Source: Datisca glomerata (lineage: Eukaryota; Streptophyta; Magnoliopsida; Cucurbitales; Datiscaceae). Taken from it: a DNA stretch of 64,000 bases. Position numbers and translations under genes: made by a program. The notes under the pieces were generated by a model, which was not told the DNA's origin, made no database searches, and saw only the letters and a program-made list of their open reading frames with translations. Location of the stretch: contig QANY01013423.1 of NCBI GenBank assembly GCA_003255025.1, positions 9,124 through 73,123 of the forward strand, given 5' to 3'. Shown piece after piece: positions 36,280-49,470 of the stretch. Every line of letters starts with the position of its first letter. The stretch's first letter is position 1.

Positions 36280-37348
36280 GATGTGATAATTGTTTATAAA
36301 TTATTTTATCAAATCATTTTAATAAATTATTATATAACTTGAACAATTACTTAGTCACTCTAAAATTGTTCTTGAAATATTTACATAAATGTTAATTTTT
36401 TCATTTTGTTCATGCAACTGATTTACTTATTCACCCATTTATATTTATTTTATAGATTTATTTTATTTTTTATCAATTTAGAGAATATGATAAATTAAGT
36501 ATGGAAATAGAAAGTTTTTCAGCAAATTAAATATTTTGTTACCACATATTACATATGGTGGCGAATTTAGTTTTGTCGCAAAAATTAAGGTCGTTAAATG
36601 TTATATTTCTTGTAGTGATGTCCAACGATATTAACAAACATTTTTAATAGTCTCTTTTCAGCTATTTATTTTGATAAAAGTTTGGACCATTTTTTCTGTT
36701 ATGAATTGTATCTTTATTTTAAGGACTTTCTAATCATCCTTTTATTATATGGTTCAAATTTTACATTTGTTTTTCTTTTCTTAAACTGTGTGCTTGGTAT
36801 CGCTGTTATGCCTCTAGAAATAAATATATCAATGTTTGTTGTAGTGGAGCACAACTTAGAATCATAAAATTAGTTAATCTCAAGTTAGACTTTTCAATTT
36901 AATTTTAAAAACGAAAAAAGAATAAAGAAAAACATACATTCTTCAGGATTGCCCATTTTTTTTAAAATTTAGACACATATAGATTATGAACGCTCATCAA
37001 CAATACATCATCAAGCACAAGTCCACAAAGAGAAGAGAAATCATCACTTCTCATAGTGTAAAACATACTTAAAAACATGATCCGTGTTCATGTAGTAACA
37101 ACAACAAACTTAAGCACATCTCTTTTAAACCCACCTTTACCTTTAGACTCATAAGCACTTTTATGACGTTTTTTCAGAGTTTAAAATTATTATATTTTGT
37201 GTATGTTAATTTTTATTGTAAATTTATACTAATAACAAGATGTTACTTAAAGATCCTTTTAATTTCATAATGCAAAAATATTTTTTTTTAAAACTACAGC
37301 GATCAAGATTCAAGTAACTAAGTTATGGAATCAATAGAGTCTAGATAT
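36280..37348. other. AT-rich intergenic sequence
   Basis: I see no gene, terminal repeat or RNA gene in this stretch. Confidence 0.6.
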
Positions 37349-37735
37349 TCAACCTGAGATGGGTATAGGACCAAGACAATAAAACTCCATCTTTGACCCA
37401 AGCTTGGCCAGCCTATCCACCACCGAATTTGCAGAACGACATGCATGGACGACAGAACACATATCAACCCTAAAAACATTCTCACAGCGAAGAAGAGAAA
37501 TGAAGTGTGCACTACCAGACTCCACAAAATCCACACGAAGATTCAACCCATCGAAGAAGAGAAGACGCTCCAAGATGGCTAACGCCGCAGCAGCTAAGAT
37601 AGGGATGTCACCCTCAATAAATTTGGAAAAAGTAGCCATCACTAAACTGGAGCTATCACGAACTACAACGCCAATATCTGTTCCCCTTTTGAAATGAGTA
37701 GCACTATCTGACATTTTGCCCGAAAACAAATACAC
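37349..37735 (-). pseudogene. RNase H-like (RVT_3) domain fragment of non-LTR retrotransposon origin
   Basis: This 128-codon open frame contains GVVVRDSSSLVMATFSKF, ALAILERLLFFDGLN, DFVESGS and a terminal SANSVVDRLAKLG. These follow the order of the plant RNase H type-1 domain found at the end of LINE polyproteins and in stand-alone domesticated genes. The AEALA motif reads AAALA and ESDS reads ESGS, so catalytic acidic residues are missing. No RT lies upstream on this strand. It is a decayed fragment rather than a gene. Confidence 0.7.
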
Positions 37736-37739
37736 CAGA

Positions 37740-39127
37740 GCATGCCTTTAGATAAAAGCTCTCTACCCCATTTTGATGGACAATTAATTGAACATTAATG
37801 TTAACTATATTTGATTAGTATTTAATTGAATTAATAATTCTAGGCTAAAATTTAATAAAGTTATTTTTATTTAAATTAATAAAATTCTTTATATAATTCA
37901 AATCATGTTATTTTATTCCTATAATAATAGTACATATTTTTATCTATGATCACACAAGAGTACCAAATTATTTTTCTTGCCACCAAAATCACTATTGCAT
38001 TATAAATTGTTGATTGTTCTCAATTTATACTACAATTCAATTGACTCAAAAAAATTTATATTAAGAATGGATGCAATATATGGTAATTCAATTACAAAAT
38101 GATTATAATGAAAAAAAACGTGAAACAAACGAGACCTAAATACAATGCAGTAAAAAACCTTACATTACATTTTTATATAAGAAATTGCCACTTGTCAAGC
38201 TGACATTTTGTTCTTTAAATCAATTACAACATGACTAAGTGTTTGTGATATTGTATGCATCAACAAAAATGAACTGTATAAAATGTAAGATGAAGAATGA
38301 GACTAACATAACATCCGAAATTGTTAACCTCTCCTGAATGTAATCAGACCCCAAATTTACATTGTTGCCTTCCTCTCAACAAAAAGATGGTAGCCTCTCA
38401 AACATTCATTCAGTTAGATTAAAACAGTACCCTCTCTTCATCAATTGATTATCTTTTTACATATTTTGCCTCCATCAAACACCCATTTTTGTTTCTTAAT
38501 TTGCTCGAATCAAATACTCATTTGTGCCCATATGTGATTTTCAATATGGTTTAGAGCTTGCTCGACTCAAAGACCTACTTGAGTAAATTGTATTGTATTG
38601 TATTTCAATTGGTGATAATTTTGTTTTTCAGCTATCAACATAGCATGTTGATGGACTAAAGTTTCTAAATTCAAAATAGGGAATTAAAGTGTCCAGTCCC
38701 CAAAGTTCAGGAACCTGTCTGACTCTTACTATAAAAATGATCTCACATGCTATTGAACAAAAAATGACATCACACGTTACATCATACGTGTTAATAACGC
38801 CGGTCAATTTTTTACTAATAGAATAATGTTTCAAAAGTTAGGGAATTGGAAAATTGGAAACAAATGTACACTTTAAAAGTGAATGTGACTCACAATTTAA
38901 ATAAAGTCAAGTAGATGAATGTGAGCAAACTATACATCTACATATGAAACGAAATTTCATATTAACTTGTAATTTGATTGGGAATAGATATTCTCACTTC
39001 TCGGAGGTGGCCGATGGACACAGTCTTTCGTTTTGATAACTATTAGTCTATTTATTTAATCTTTTTGTTCAAGTTTAGATTGTTTAATGTTAATAACAAT
39101 AATTAACTCCATAAAAGTAATCTTTAA
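37740..39127. other. AT-rich intergenic sequence
   Basis: No gene is visible. The part around 38640-38860 (CCAGTCCCCAAAGTTCAGGAAC) resembles a common non-autonomous repeat type in plants, but I could not define its ends. Confidence 0.45.
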
Positions 39128-40714
39128 GGGTCGTTTGATATGAATTAAGTAAAAATATTGAAAAAGTTAAGTTGTTATGAAAGTTTAAAAGTGGTAAAAT
39201 TAGATGATAATATGTTAAGATTATCATGTTTGATAACGCATGCGTAAGTGGAAAAAATTATTGAAAAATATGATTTACTTGTTTGGTATGTAGGATACTT
39301 GGATAAAGTTGATGATAAAGTTGTTGGAAAAGTTATATAAATTATATTAAAATAATAAAATTATTTATTATTTATAGTTTCTTTTTTTATCAGTTTTTAA
39401 TTTGTTGCCAATTATTATTTATAGATTGTAATACACATTATGTCTTATATATATACATTAATTTTCGCACTAACTAATTAGCTATTTTATTAAACCATAA
39501 AAAATTAAATCAACTATTTTTTCTCTTATTACGCCAAAAATTTAAATAATTTTTTTTCTTACACCGTACAAATAAATTCAATGATAAATTGTTCAAAATT
39601 ACATAACAAAATTGTATACATATTGTCTGTTAGCAACTACTAAAAATCTTAATAATTCATGTCGTGTTTGATTGAATTTTCTCTAATATCACAAATTAAT
39701 TATTATACAATTTTCTCTTTTATATATAAAAATAAATCTGATATAAATAACCGTCACTTATATTAACACATTAAAATAATTAATAATACATAACAGTTTT
39801 TCCAATACATGTACTTTTCTTCAGTAGATATGTATATCATGGTTATCGATATCATTTCGCTCCGACATGAACAAACAAAATATTTTAGTTCTGCCATAGA
39901 AACAAAATAGAACAATGATGTAATTTTTTTTAATATTTTGGTTAAATACAATCTAAAACTGAATATAAATGATTGATGGACCTCCCTCATTCGTGGTTTC
40001 GTCATACAGGTCCGGTCCTCCACACAAAAAATGAGATGTGATAAACAATCCAATTATATTCTCCTTTATAAATTTAGTATTTTTTTAAATATTGACAGTT
40101 TATGAATAATATTTATTTTAGGGAAGAAACTAATTTTAATTTCAAAAAAAAAATTGATATTATTAACATGTATTCCAATCATTTAGATTTATCTTTTATA
40201 TATATGAAAAGTTTATCTATTTTTAATTCAAACTTAATATTTTATTTCATTCATTTCAATTAACGTGCATATCTTAATCTCACAAGATGACCCCTAGATG
40301 AGTTGGCGGACGTGTCGGAAGGGATGAAAAAAATCTCAAAATTTGGTATTGGGACCGTTTCGTTCCACCAGGATCAGTATATTTTACGACATTTTTGTGA
40401 GGTTTTGGTCTTGAAGAAAATAAAATATCAAAATCAAGTAAAAATAATTGCAATAAATAATGATATTTTTATAGTGATTTGAGAAAGTAAAAGTTATTTT
40501 AAAAAATGTGTAAATGTGTTGTAAGATGGGAAAGTTATTTGGTAAAGTGAATTTTTGTGAGAAAGTGGTAGGGAAAATAAGGTGGGATTGTTATTTTACC
40601 AGGCTAAATAATTTTTTAATAGAAAATGAGAATACTTGTAACAAAAATGAGAAAGTGTTGAAAAATATGTTCACCACGACTTTTACCACGCGAAAAGTCA
40701 GAAACAAACAACCC
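39128..40714. mobile_element. Possible non-autonomous DNA transposon
   Basis: The left end GGGTCGTTTG and right end CAAACAACCC are imperfect inverted repeats (9 of 10). The flanking triplets are TAA and TTA, close to a PIF/Harbinger-type 3-bp duplication. The 1.59-kb interior has no transposase and is AT-rich. A chance match of short ends is possible. Confidence 0.38.
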
Positions 40715-41474
40715 TTAATATGTGATCAATCTCCTAAAGGATTGAGAAAGAGCAATATGTATTTGTTTTCAATGGGTGATCAATGACTTTCGGTATCTCT
40801 CCCTCCTGTCTCTTGATGTTTGCATGTTTGCTATCTCATGGAATGGTCCAAATTATATATATACATATATATATGGAGAGAGGATTTTGAGATTTTTTTT
40901 CATTTCCCCTTGCCTAAATGATAAATCTAAGGCATTTTTAGGGTTCTTATTAATATGGTGGCTTGATCATCAATGGATCACTCTACACAGGTTTCACATA
41001 AAATGATATATTAGTGGATCAAATCTCAATAGTGGTACCAACATGAGAATAACTATAGGAGTGGAGTAATTATTCATGAAGAATAGCTTTTCAGTCATTT
41101 GGTAATGGGTTAGTGAGGTGGAATAGTTACTCCACGTGAATAACCAATGCTTACGCATTCCTTCCACTGTAAACTCTGGTTTAGCGGGAAGTAACCCCTC
41201 AACCTCACATCATCTCATTCCGACTCTCACGTTTTCTCCCTCCAAATTTCTGTCTCATTCTACTCACCAGATCACATTTCTGTTACTCCATGACAGACTC
41301 TATCTAAAAGAAATTCAAACGTCTGCTTTCTCTTCTTGCAAAAAAAAATTATTCTACTTGATTACAACTAAAAGATCATTTACCTCATCGGTATGTGTAA
41401 TTTTATTTTCAAATTATTTTTTTTGTGGGTTTTGATTTCCGTAGGCCATCTACACAAATCTACCATTAGAATAT
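40715..41474. other. Intergenic sequence
   Basis: There is no recognisable gene or repeat boundary before the large LTR retrotransposon starts. Confidence 0.5.
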
Positions 41475-43676
41475 TATAAATACCGTATTTTGTCCGGATC
41501 AATACTTTGAAAATATATATTTTATTTTTTGACTAATATACTAGTCTAAGACTATGTGTATGATTTGAAAAATAGTCCATAAACTAAAAATAAAAAAGAG
41601 AGTCAAAAGACTAAAAAATTAAAAATGGAGCATGATGACTAAAAATAAAAAGTGATATCCTAAATTTACCTATAAATAAAGAGGGTGTCTTCACTTGAGA
41701 CGAGATCTTTTTAGAGAGAGAGATATGTCTTTTGGAGAGAGAAAGAGAGGACTTGAGAGAGAATGAGAAAATATCTTTTTAGAGAGTGTATAAGAAATAT
41801 GAAAGATTTTTTAAGAGATAGGGAAATAGAGTTTACATTTCTATTCATCTATTCATCTTCTCTCATTCTTTTTTTTAAGATAGTTTATTTTTTTAATATT
41901 TACTAACAATATATATTGTTCATTATTCTTCATCATTCATCATTTCTCTTTCATACCCATGTAGTGTTGTTTCCTTTTCTAAATAAAAATAGAAGTGATT
42001 GTTATTTTTTCTTCATTTTCTACTCTTAATCTTGAGTTTTTATTTCAATTCATTGATGATTTTCTTAAAAAAATGATAATGAGATATCTTTGTCATCAAC
42101 TGAATCAATGAAGATAAGGACAAATCCTTTGAGGAGTATAATTTAACTCAATGTGAATCGACATTTTTGTGGATCGAAAGTGTACATTCGTTGCAAAAAT
42201 TCCCTATGATAAATTTTCATACATAAAAATGTATAAAATAGAGAGTTAAACATTTAAATAAAGATCATGCAAATATTAAAACTTTGGATCTTTTTTAATG
42301 TTCTCACAAGTCATTTTTTATCTCGTTGCCACCTTTTCGTGAAACTTGTTTGAATTAGTTACTGTCTATGATCATTCATTTGCTATTTGATTGGCAATGA
42401 TGGAAGGAAGAAATAGTGGTAATTAATAAACTAAGTAGTCCAAAAAGGGTATATCTATACCCAAAAAAATATTTACTCCGAGATTTTATCATTTTTTTCG
42501 TGTGACCCTCGGTTTAACTAATTACCGTTGGTATTTTTTCTTTGCTATTTGAATAGCAATGATTAAAAAATAATGGTAATTAGTAGACTATGTAGTAAAA
42601 ATGATATACATATGATAATTATACATTTACATATATGTGTGTGTTATCTTAAGAAATTATATACTTTTCATAGATTAATTTATTTTAACATAAGTAAAAT
42701 TTAATCTTTATTAATTTATAATAGTATAGTTATATTTAAATAAATAGAGGGTGATATCACCGTATGTTCTCCCCTCCCCGTTTTTTTAAATTTCTTTCAT
42801 TCTTTCTTTTTCTATTTCCTTTTTTCTTTAATTTAATTTTGATTTTTTTCTTTTATTAACACATGTTGAATCCTATTTTTATTTAAATTCACATTTTCAC
42901 TCTTCTTTTACATATTCTACATATTTTTTTACTTTTCATATCATCTTCAAATTTGTCACATATTTTATCTTTTTTAACTTTTCTTTTCCCCATTTTTCTT
43001 TATAATTGTTGTTCTTCTTATTCCTTATTTATTTATATATTATTGTCATATTGTCATGTGTATAATGTGATTCTTGTCTCATTCTTTTATCATTAGAGTT
43101 AATGTTCATATATGTGTAGATTACAATCTTAACAATTAGATTTAAATTTTGCTAATTTCATTATTTAGTTTTCACTAAAAAACCCGATGCCGGACTTTGA
43201 GGTTTTTGGGATACCAAACTTCTCGACCTATTGAGGTGAAGAGTTATTTTTCAGGATGTCGAGAATAACTCCAAGAATGCTTTGATATTCAAAAAAATTA
43301 AAAATTAAACATTACTTTTCAATGGTCTTTGTACCGGCCATTAAAGGTAATTTACTTTGTTTCATTTTTTGTGACACAAAGCATACCTAATGAGATATTC
43401 AAAAATAAATTTCTTTCACTTTTTTATTTATTTATTTTTAATATAATTTGGATAGTATTTGATTGAATTGGGTAACCATTTTAATAATGAATGTTGTGGG
43501 GCGCTAATACATTCCCCACACAAAAATGACTCTCGAACCAACTTTGAAGACCAAAATATTTGATTTTAAAATTGGATGATCAATCACGTCTTAAAATGAT
43601 TGGTGGCAACTCTGAATTTCTTTTTCAAAATATTATTTTGTCGATAGCCGCTTTGCGTCGCGTGCACGTTGCGACA
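41475..43676 (+). repeat. Tat-type 5' LTR
   Basis: It starts TATAAATACCG (the 3' LTR has TGTAGATACCG) and ends GCGACA, 2202 bp. It contains GA-rich runs at 41713-41830, also found at 60900-61020 in the 3' LTR. The loss of the terminal TG is a point change. Confidence 0.82.
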
Positions 43677-43679
43677 GCT

Positions 43680-43697
43680 TGGTGACTCCACTAGGGA
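43680..43697 (+). other. Tat-type primer binding site
   Basis: TGGTGACTCCACTAGGG starts three bases after the LTR end. It is of the kind seen in Tat/Ogre elements, which are thought to use a tRNA-Arg primer; the tRNA assignment is from memory. Confidence 0.6.
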
Positions 43698-44195
43698 TGC
43701 AATTAGTCTAATCATTTTTAGATCGATAGAGAGTCAAGCCAAAATTGTATCATATGCTATCCGTTTTGTGTGGTTCTTTGTTTGTTTATTTGATTCATTA
43801 TTTTTCTTATCATGCTTGCAGTTGTATATAGTTTGTTTTGTTTTACAATGTAATTTTTTTTTTACATAATTTCTAATTTCAAACACATACCTTAGCCCCG
43901 TACCCGGGCTTTTCCTTTAGGATTAGAGAGAATGAGTAGACAATGCCTTCGTGGAATTGCAGTTCACGTGCATGCTCATGAAAATTCTCACTCAGGTCGA
44001 CTCTTTCGGGATACCATTTGGGGGCCCTTGTTACTTTATTTAGATAACAGTGTGGACAACCTGAGAGTCTATTAAGAGATTTTAGCCAACCACACAGGTA
44101 TTATGTCTTTAGAGCCCATCTCATGACCAATGTTTGATAAAAATAGAGATTCTACTTAAATTTGGTATCATGATTAACTTTGTTCATGTATATAT

Positions 44196-46378
44196 TGTTG
44201 GAGGTTATGCCTTCAAAGCATTTGTATTGACTTTTTGATATGAAATTTAATAAGGATTACATTTTTCTTATAATTGTTTTTTTAAATTATTGTTGAATAA
44301 TTTATATAAATATCTAAAAATTTCATATTCATTCATGAGACTATGATCTTGTATTTGTATGAGAGGATTAAAATCATAGATAATGAAAAAAATGTCAGCA
44401 ACATGTTAAAGTATAAAATCTTTAATGAACAATTGCTAGTACGGTTCACTAAATATTATGAATGCGTGTGATCTAGATCCAGATCATTGATGTGTATAGA
44501 CATCTTAGTGATGATACTTTATATAATGAGAAAATATTTATTAACGTGTCGTTTATCATAAAGATTTAATACACATCAATTCGATGATCATATGTAGATT
44601 AGTCTAAGTCCTGAGTAGTCATGAACTCCTATGCATGTCTACTAGATATTTTGATTCACTCGTTGAGGTTTGTTTGAAAAACTGTAAACATGCTAGTGAC
44701 TTTTGTTTTGGAGATGTAGTTATATGGATGACTGAGAACATGATCTTACAAGATTTGGAATCTAAGTTTTTCTAACGGATTATATAGTGGTTCCCTTAAG
44801 TGTTAATTTTAGAACAAAATGGTTATTGAGCTCAAATTTATAATAAGATTACAAATTAGTCATTCACTAGTGGATTAATGATACTTAATGATCAAGAGGT
44901 AATTAGAAGGATAAAAATCAAGTTTGACCAGTTTTAATTTATGAACCAATAATTGGATGATAAAACTATATAAATGATTATATTAGTGGACTGCATGAGA
45001 ATACTCTGTAAATACAATCTGTAATCTCTATGAGTGTAATTCCATATTTATAGTGGATTAAAAATGAAATTAATTAATAAGATTATTTAATTAAAGAGTT
45101 TAATTAATAATCTGACTTATTGGAGCTTAGGATTATAGGTTCATGCTACCCAAGTCACATCTATACTACGCAGTCTAGGGTATGAATAATTTAGAACGTG
45201 AGAAAATGACTTACTTGCAAATGAATCTTTATTCTGGGACAATTGCATAATTACGGGATCATTATTTATGATTAATTAATTAAGAAAAAATTAATTGAAT
45301 TATATATATATAGTTGGAATTAATATATATATAACTAATTATCGATTTTTCTGATTATCGATAAGTGAGACAAAATATCTAATTTATGAAATTAAATAAT
45401 TAAATTATTATTAGATAATAATTTGGATTATGTTATTTGTGAAATAACATATAATTTAGTTGATAAGAATAATCAGATAGGTTAATTTTGAATTAACAAA
45501 TATCTAGATATTTAATTTGATAAAAATAAATATTTAATATGCAGTAATTACCACGTGTCGATCACTGATTGAGTATCAGAGGTTGACATAGACTAATGTA
45601 GTGTCACGTGGCGCTATAGTAGTTGGTGTGTAACACTGCATCGCTGTAGTGCCACACGACACTACAGTTGTGCATAATAGCCGTGAGTCCTAGTGCTATT
45701 GATAATTTTATAATTAAATATTATTTCAATTATCTCAAAATATCTAATACATCGTTATCAAGAAAAATATATAAATATTATTCTAATGGCCTAAGATATT
45801 CAATCAGTTGAATCGGTTCATCAATCAAAAGTTGAGAGAATAACACAATTATTAAAAAAAAGTGTTTTTTCTACGATTAAGAGTTAATCAAATTCTTTAA
45901 AAGAATCACATCACATTCTTTTAGAGAATCGTCTCACAAAAGTCTTTCTTAGTAAAATCTCTAGATCTCATGTGTTGAGTACATCTAGAGACAGAAAAGT
46001 GTCTTCGTGATATTCTATGTGCTCACATATGTCATAGTGCGTTGATGACTGACTTAGAAGTTCTTGGTGTGGATCTCAGAGTCTGCTGATCGTTGGAACG
46101 ATTTTGTGGGAATGAAGAATCGATTGGTTCCGCAAGGGCGCTTGATTTAGACTACAAGAAGTATATGATTTATAACCTTGTATGTTGTAGATTTAATATA
46201 TAAATATATAATGGATCCTGACTAATTGAAAATGAGTTTTCAATAAAAAACATTTTTTTGGTAATCGTGGCATTGCGTGATTTTATTTTATTAAAAGTTT
46301 TGATTTTATTAAAAATTTAACTTTTAAAATGGCCATGCGTTACACACTTCCGTTGCGCACGTGCCGCGACGACCAACA
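44196..46378 (+). mobile_element. Solo LTR of a second LTR family (copy 1)
   Basis: It begins TGTTGGAGGTTATG and ends CGACGACCAACA, 2183 bp, with 6-bp terminal inverted repeats TGTTGG/CCAACA. A TATAT direct repeat flanks it (44191-44195 and 46379-46383). No primer site follows, so it is a solo LTR left after recombination. It sits in the leader of the Tat element. Confidence 0.85.
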
Positions 46379-46571
46379 TATATGTCTTACAATAAAACAT
46401 GTTTTCTTCTCCATTGTTTCACTTCTGACTTCATCTTTCTTCCTTTTACATACATGTATCATGCTGCTTAATAGGGATTGTAAAGAAATATTCATTTCCT
46501 TTATATTTTAGAGACCACGATTTCCACTCCGAGTGCGATAAAATATCAAGTTACAGTAGCTCGATGGTCTA

Positions 46572-49240
46572 GGAAAACGCAGAAATGAAAATGAGATTGT
46601 CTGAAAAAGGAGGATGTCGTTCTTCTACCATCAATAACTAAGATGGAGTTCCAACACATGGTCTTGGAAATGTTGAAGAAGATATGGGAGGATTTTTCAC
46701 CGGAGCAGAAACAATTGTTTGTCGGCAAATATGGTCACATCGCGTATCTTTTGTATATTGCAGTCAACGCTCATGTTCTTGAGGCTTTATTGCATTTCTG
46801 GGATCATCTGTACAAATGTTTCGCCTTTGGAACAATTGATCTTACTCCTACAATTGAAGAATATCAGGCCCTACTGAATGTCCATTGCAAAACACAGACA
46901 AAGTTTATAATTACGACAAAAAGCTCATGTTGAAGAGAGCCTTATCTAAGTTCTTGGGTACTGTCCATGTATATGAGATTTAGAAAAGGCCGAAAATTAA
47001 AGAGGGAAATAAGTGTGTGCCGCTGGATTACCTCATCGATCTCACCTAAAATGTATTGAAGGAAGATAAGGGTATGGCTCTTTAAGCTAGGGATGTGCAG
47101 TTTTTTTTCTCAAACCAAACTGAACCGAATTGGTTCGGTCGGTTCTTTTAATATAGCAATTGTAATCGGTTCAGTTATTTTTAATAACCACATTTTGATT
47201 CGGTTATTTTTCTTAATAACTCTGTAATCGGTTCGAACTGTTACAACTGTTTTTAATATATAGTTCATATTATTAATTATTGTTATTGAGTTGAAGTAAA
47301 AAAAGTCCAAAACTAAAACTAAAACCAATTAATCAAACGCCCAAACAAAAAGCCTAACAATCACCTCCGCCTCCATTTTCTTTCCTCTCGCTCTCGACAA
47401 CCATCATCTCCCTCAATCCCTCGCCCAAAAATTCTTGTTGTTTTAAGAAGTTTTACAGGTGCAGTCGAACCGGTTATAAGTAACCATACCGAACCGATTA
47501 CTTTGGTTATATTCGATTCAGTTCAGATGGTTACACCAATTCAGTTCAGTTCGGTTATATAGGTAACTGATGAATTTAGTTGGATTATAAAAATGTCTTA
47601 CTAACCGACCAAACCGAACCATGCACACCCCTACTTTATGCTCTGTGTATTTATGGCACCATGTCATTTCCAAAGATCCAAGATTGTGTGGATGATAAAG
47701 TGATAAAAATGTTCCTTCAAGTTGAACATGCTGTTAACCTTGTTATCTCAATTCTCGCTGAAACTTTTCGTTCCTTAAATCACATCCGAATGTTTGGAAA
47801 AGGGAAGTTCATCGGCTCTCCATCTCTTTTGTGTATTTGGATTCTTAGCCATCTAAGATGTCCATCACATTTCGAATGTCCTCAAGTGAAGTTTTCAAGT
47901 CCATGGATGAAGACGAGAATCCCCATTGTAGAATTTGGAATGGCCAAATGGAATCCGCAGTTTTCCACAAAAGGGGTGTGACTTTCATACCTATCAAAGT
48001 TAAAAGATGAGGATGTTATCTGGAAAGCCCATTGGATGCCGCCAACATGGATGATCTATAGATGTGGTGACTTTCTATAGGTCCTGCTCATAGGTCCATG
48101 TGGTTGTACTAGTTATGCTCCGCTAATGGTGCTCCGTCAATTGCACATGAGACAGTTTATCCCTGACATGCATGCGTTGAAGGATATTGAAATCAGTAAT
48201 GGTTATCAAGATATTGAACAAGTATTGCAGCAGTTGATTGGAGCTTGGAAACTAACGAGAAAGGTGCAAAATGAGAAGAATTGCATGAGCTGCATAAAGG
48301 AGTACGAAACGCGGCTTGAGAGTAGAGGCAAAGTAATTATTGCCTTACCAATTGAGGATTTACAATAATCCAAATTACCGAAAGCTCATAAGGAGATTGT
48401 TAAAAAGGAGGAGTGGGATGAGTTATATGAGGATCGTCAAAAGAATGTAGCTCTCTTGGAAGAAAACAGATGACTAATAGTCGAGGCAAATTTGTCTGAC
48501 AAACACACGATCGATGCTAGAAAATAACTCAGAGATTTGAGAAACAAGGTTGAGGACCAAGAATATCTTAAGCGTAAAACTTGGAGTTGGGAATTGCTCA
48601 TAAAATGAACAATAAAATTAGAAAGATAGCAAAAAGACAATGAGAATTTGTGAGGGTTAATCTACGAACAAGAGGATAGAATCATGAAATTAGAAAGGAA
48701 AAATAAGCTTGTAGAAGAGGTGAATAGCATCATCGATAAGAAAAATGCATACATCGTCAAGTTAGAAGAACAATATAACTCATTACGATGAATCACTGAT
48801 GATTTACAAGTTGATTTAGGGAATAAAAAAGTTAGGAGGACCGAGTCAACAAATGATAATGAAGAACTATTGAAAGTCATTACAAGCCTTGAGCACCAAG
48901 TTAGAGCTTATCAGAACGTGGTAGAGAAATTGGTAAGAAAGAATGATACTAATGTCGATACACTGAGATATGATTACCAATTGTTGCAACAAGAGTACAA
49001 CTTGATTTGACAAAGATCTGGGCATGCTGTGGAATGACTTAAGGGCATGGCTGTGAGAGCGAGCGATTTGGCGGAACAAACATCTTTTTTTAGGGAAGTG
49101 TTTTGCCCATCCATCCTAATGGTGATAACTTGTCTAAGTTTTTGGAAGAAATCAACAAATATTTGGGTCATTTTAGTCATTTTATATAAACTAATATTGC
49201 GGAATAATGTAATTGACTTCTACACACACAAATGTAGTGG
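46572..49240 (+). pseudogene. DUF7745/girdin-like ORF of the Tat element, interrupted
   Basis: The N-terminal part (open at 46643-46933) has GKYGHIAYLLYIAVNAHVLE and a following TPTIEEYQALL. After the MITE the frame resumes with ILAETFRSLNHIRMFGKGKF (open to 47981) and GYAPLMVLRQLHMRQFIP (near 48112-48165). These are the hallmarks of the plant DUF7745 domain, which often precedes gag in large gypsy elements. A long Lys/Glu/Leu-rich coiled coil follows (48200-49100), broken by stops. Its function is unknown. The MITE at 47088-47633 splits the domain. Confidence 0.72.
47088..47633. mobile_element. hAT-type MITE
   Basis: The 546-bp element has ends TAGGGATGTGCA and TGCACACCCCTA, matching at 11 of 12 positions as inverted repeats. 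The 8-bp target duplication is CTTTAAGC (47080-47087) versus CTTTATGC (47634-47641). The 8-bp length and TAGGG...CCCTA ends are typical of hAT elements. The interior has repeated GGTTCGGTT-type motifs and no transposase. Confidence 0.88.
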
Positions 49241-49470
49241 ATGACTCTGCTAATTGAATGAAATTGAGTACATCTGAAATTTCACTTTGCGCATTATCAT
49301 TTCTCATACATATATTTACTTTCATTATTTATATTGTTATTATTATTTCTTCCTTTTCATTAACAAAATCTATAATCATATTGTTTTATTTTTATTTATT
49401 TTAAGAAAACTTGTCAAAGATAGCCCGTCAACTTCGACATCCCTATCGAACGTGAGCTCAAGTTAGGGTC

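Noticed and set aside
37404..37697. 97-codon plus-strand ORF
   Set aside because: It is antisense to the RNase H-like fragment, which has recognisable motifs.
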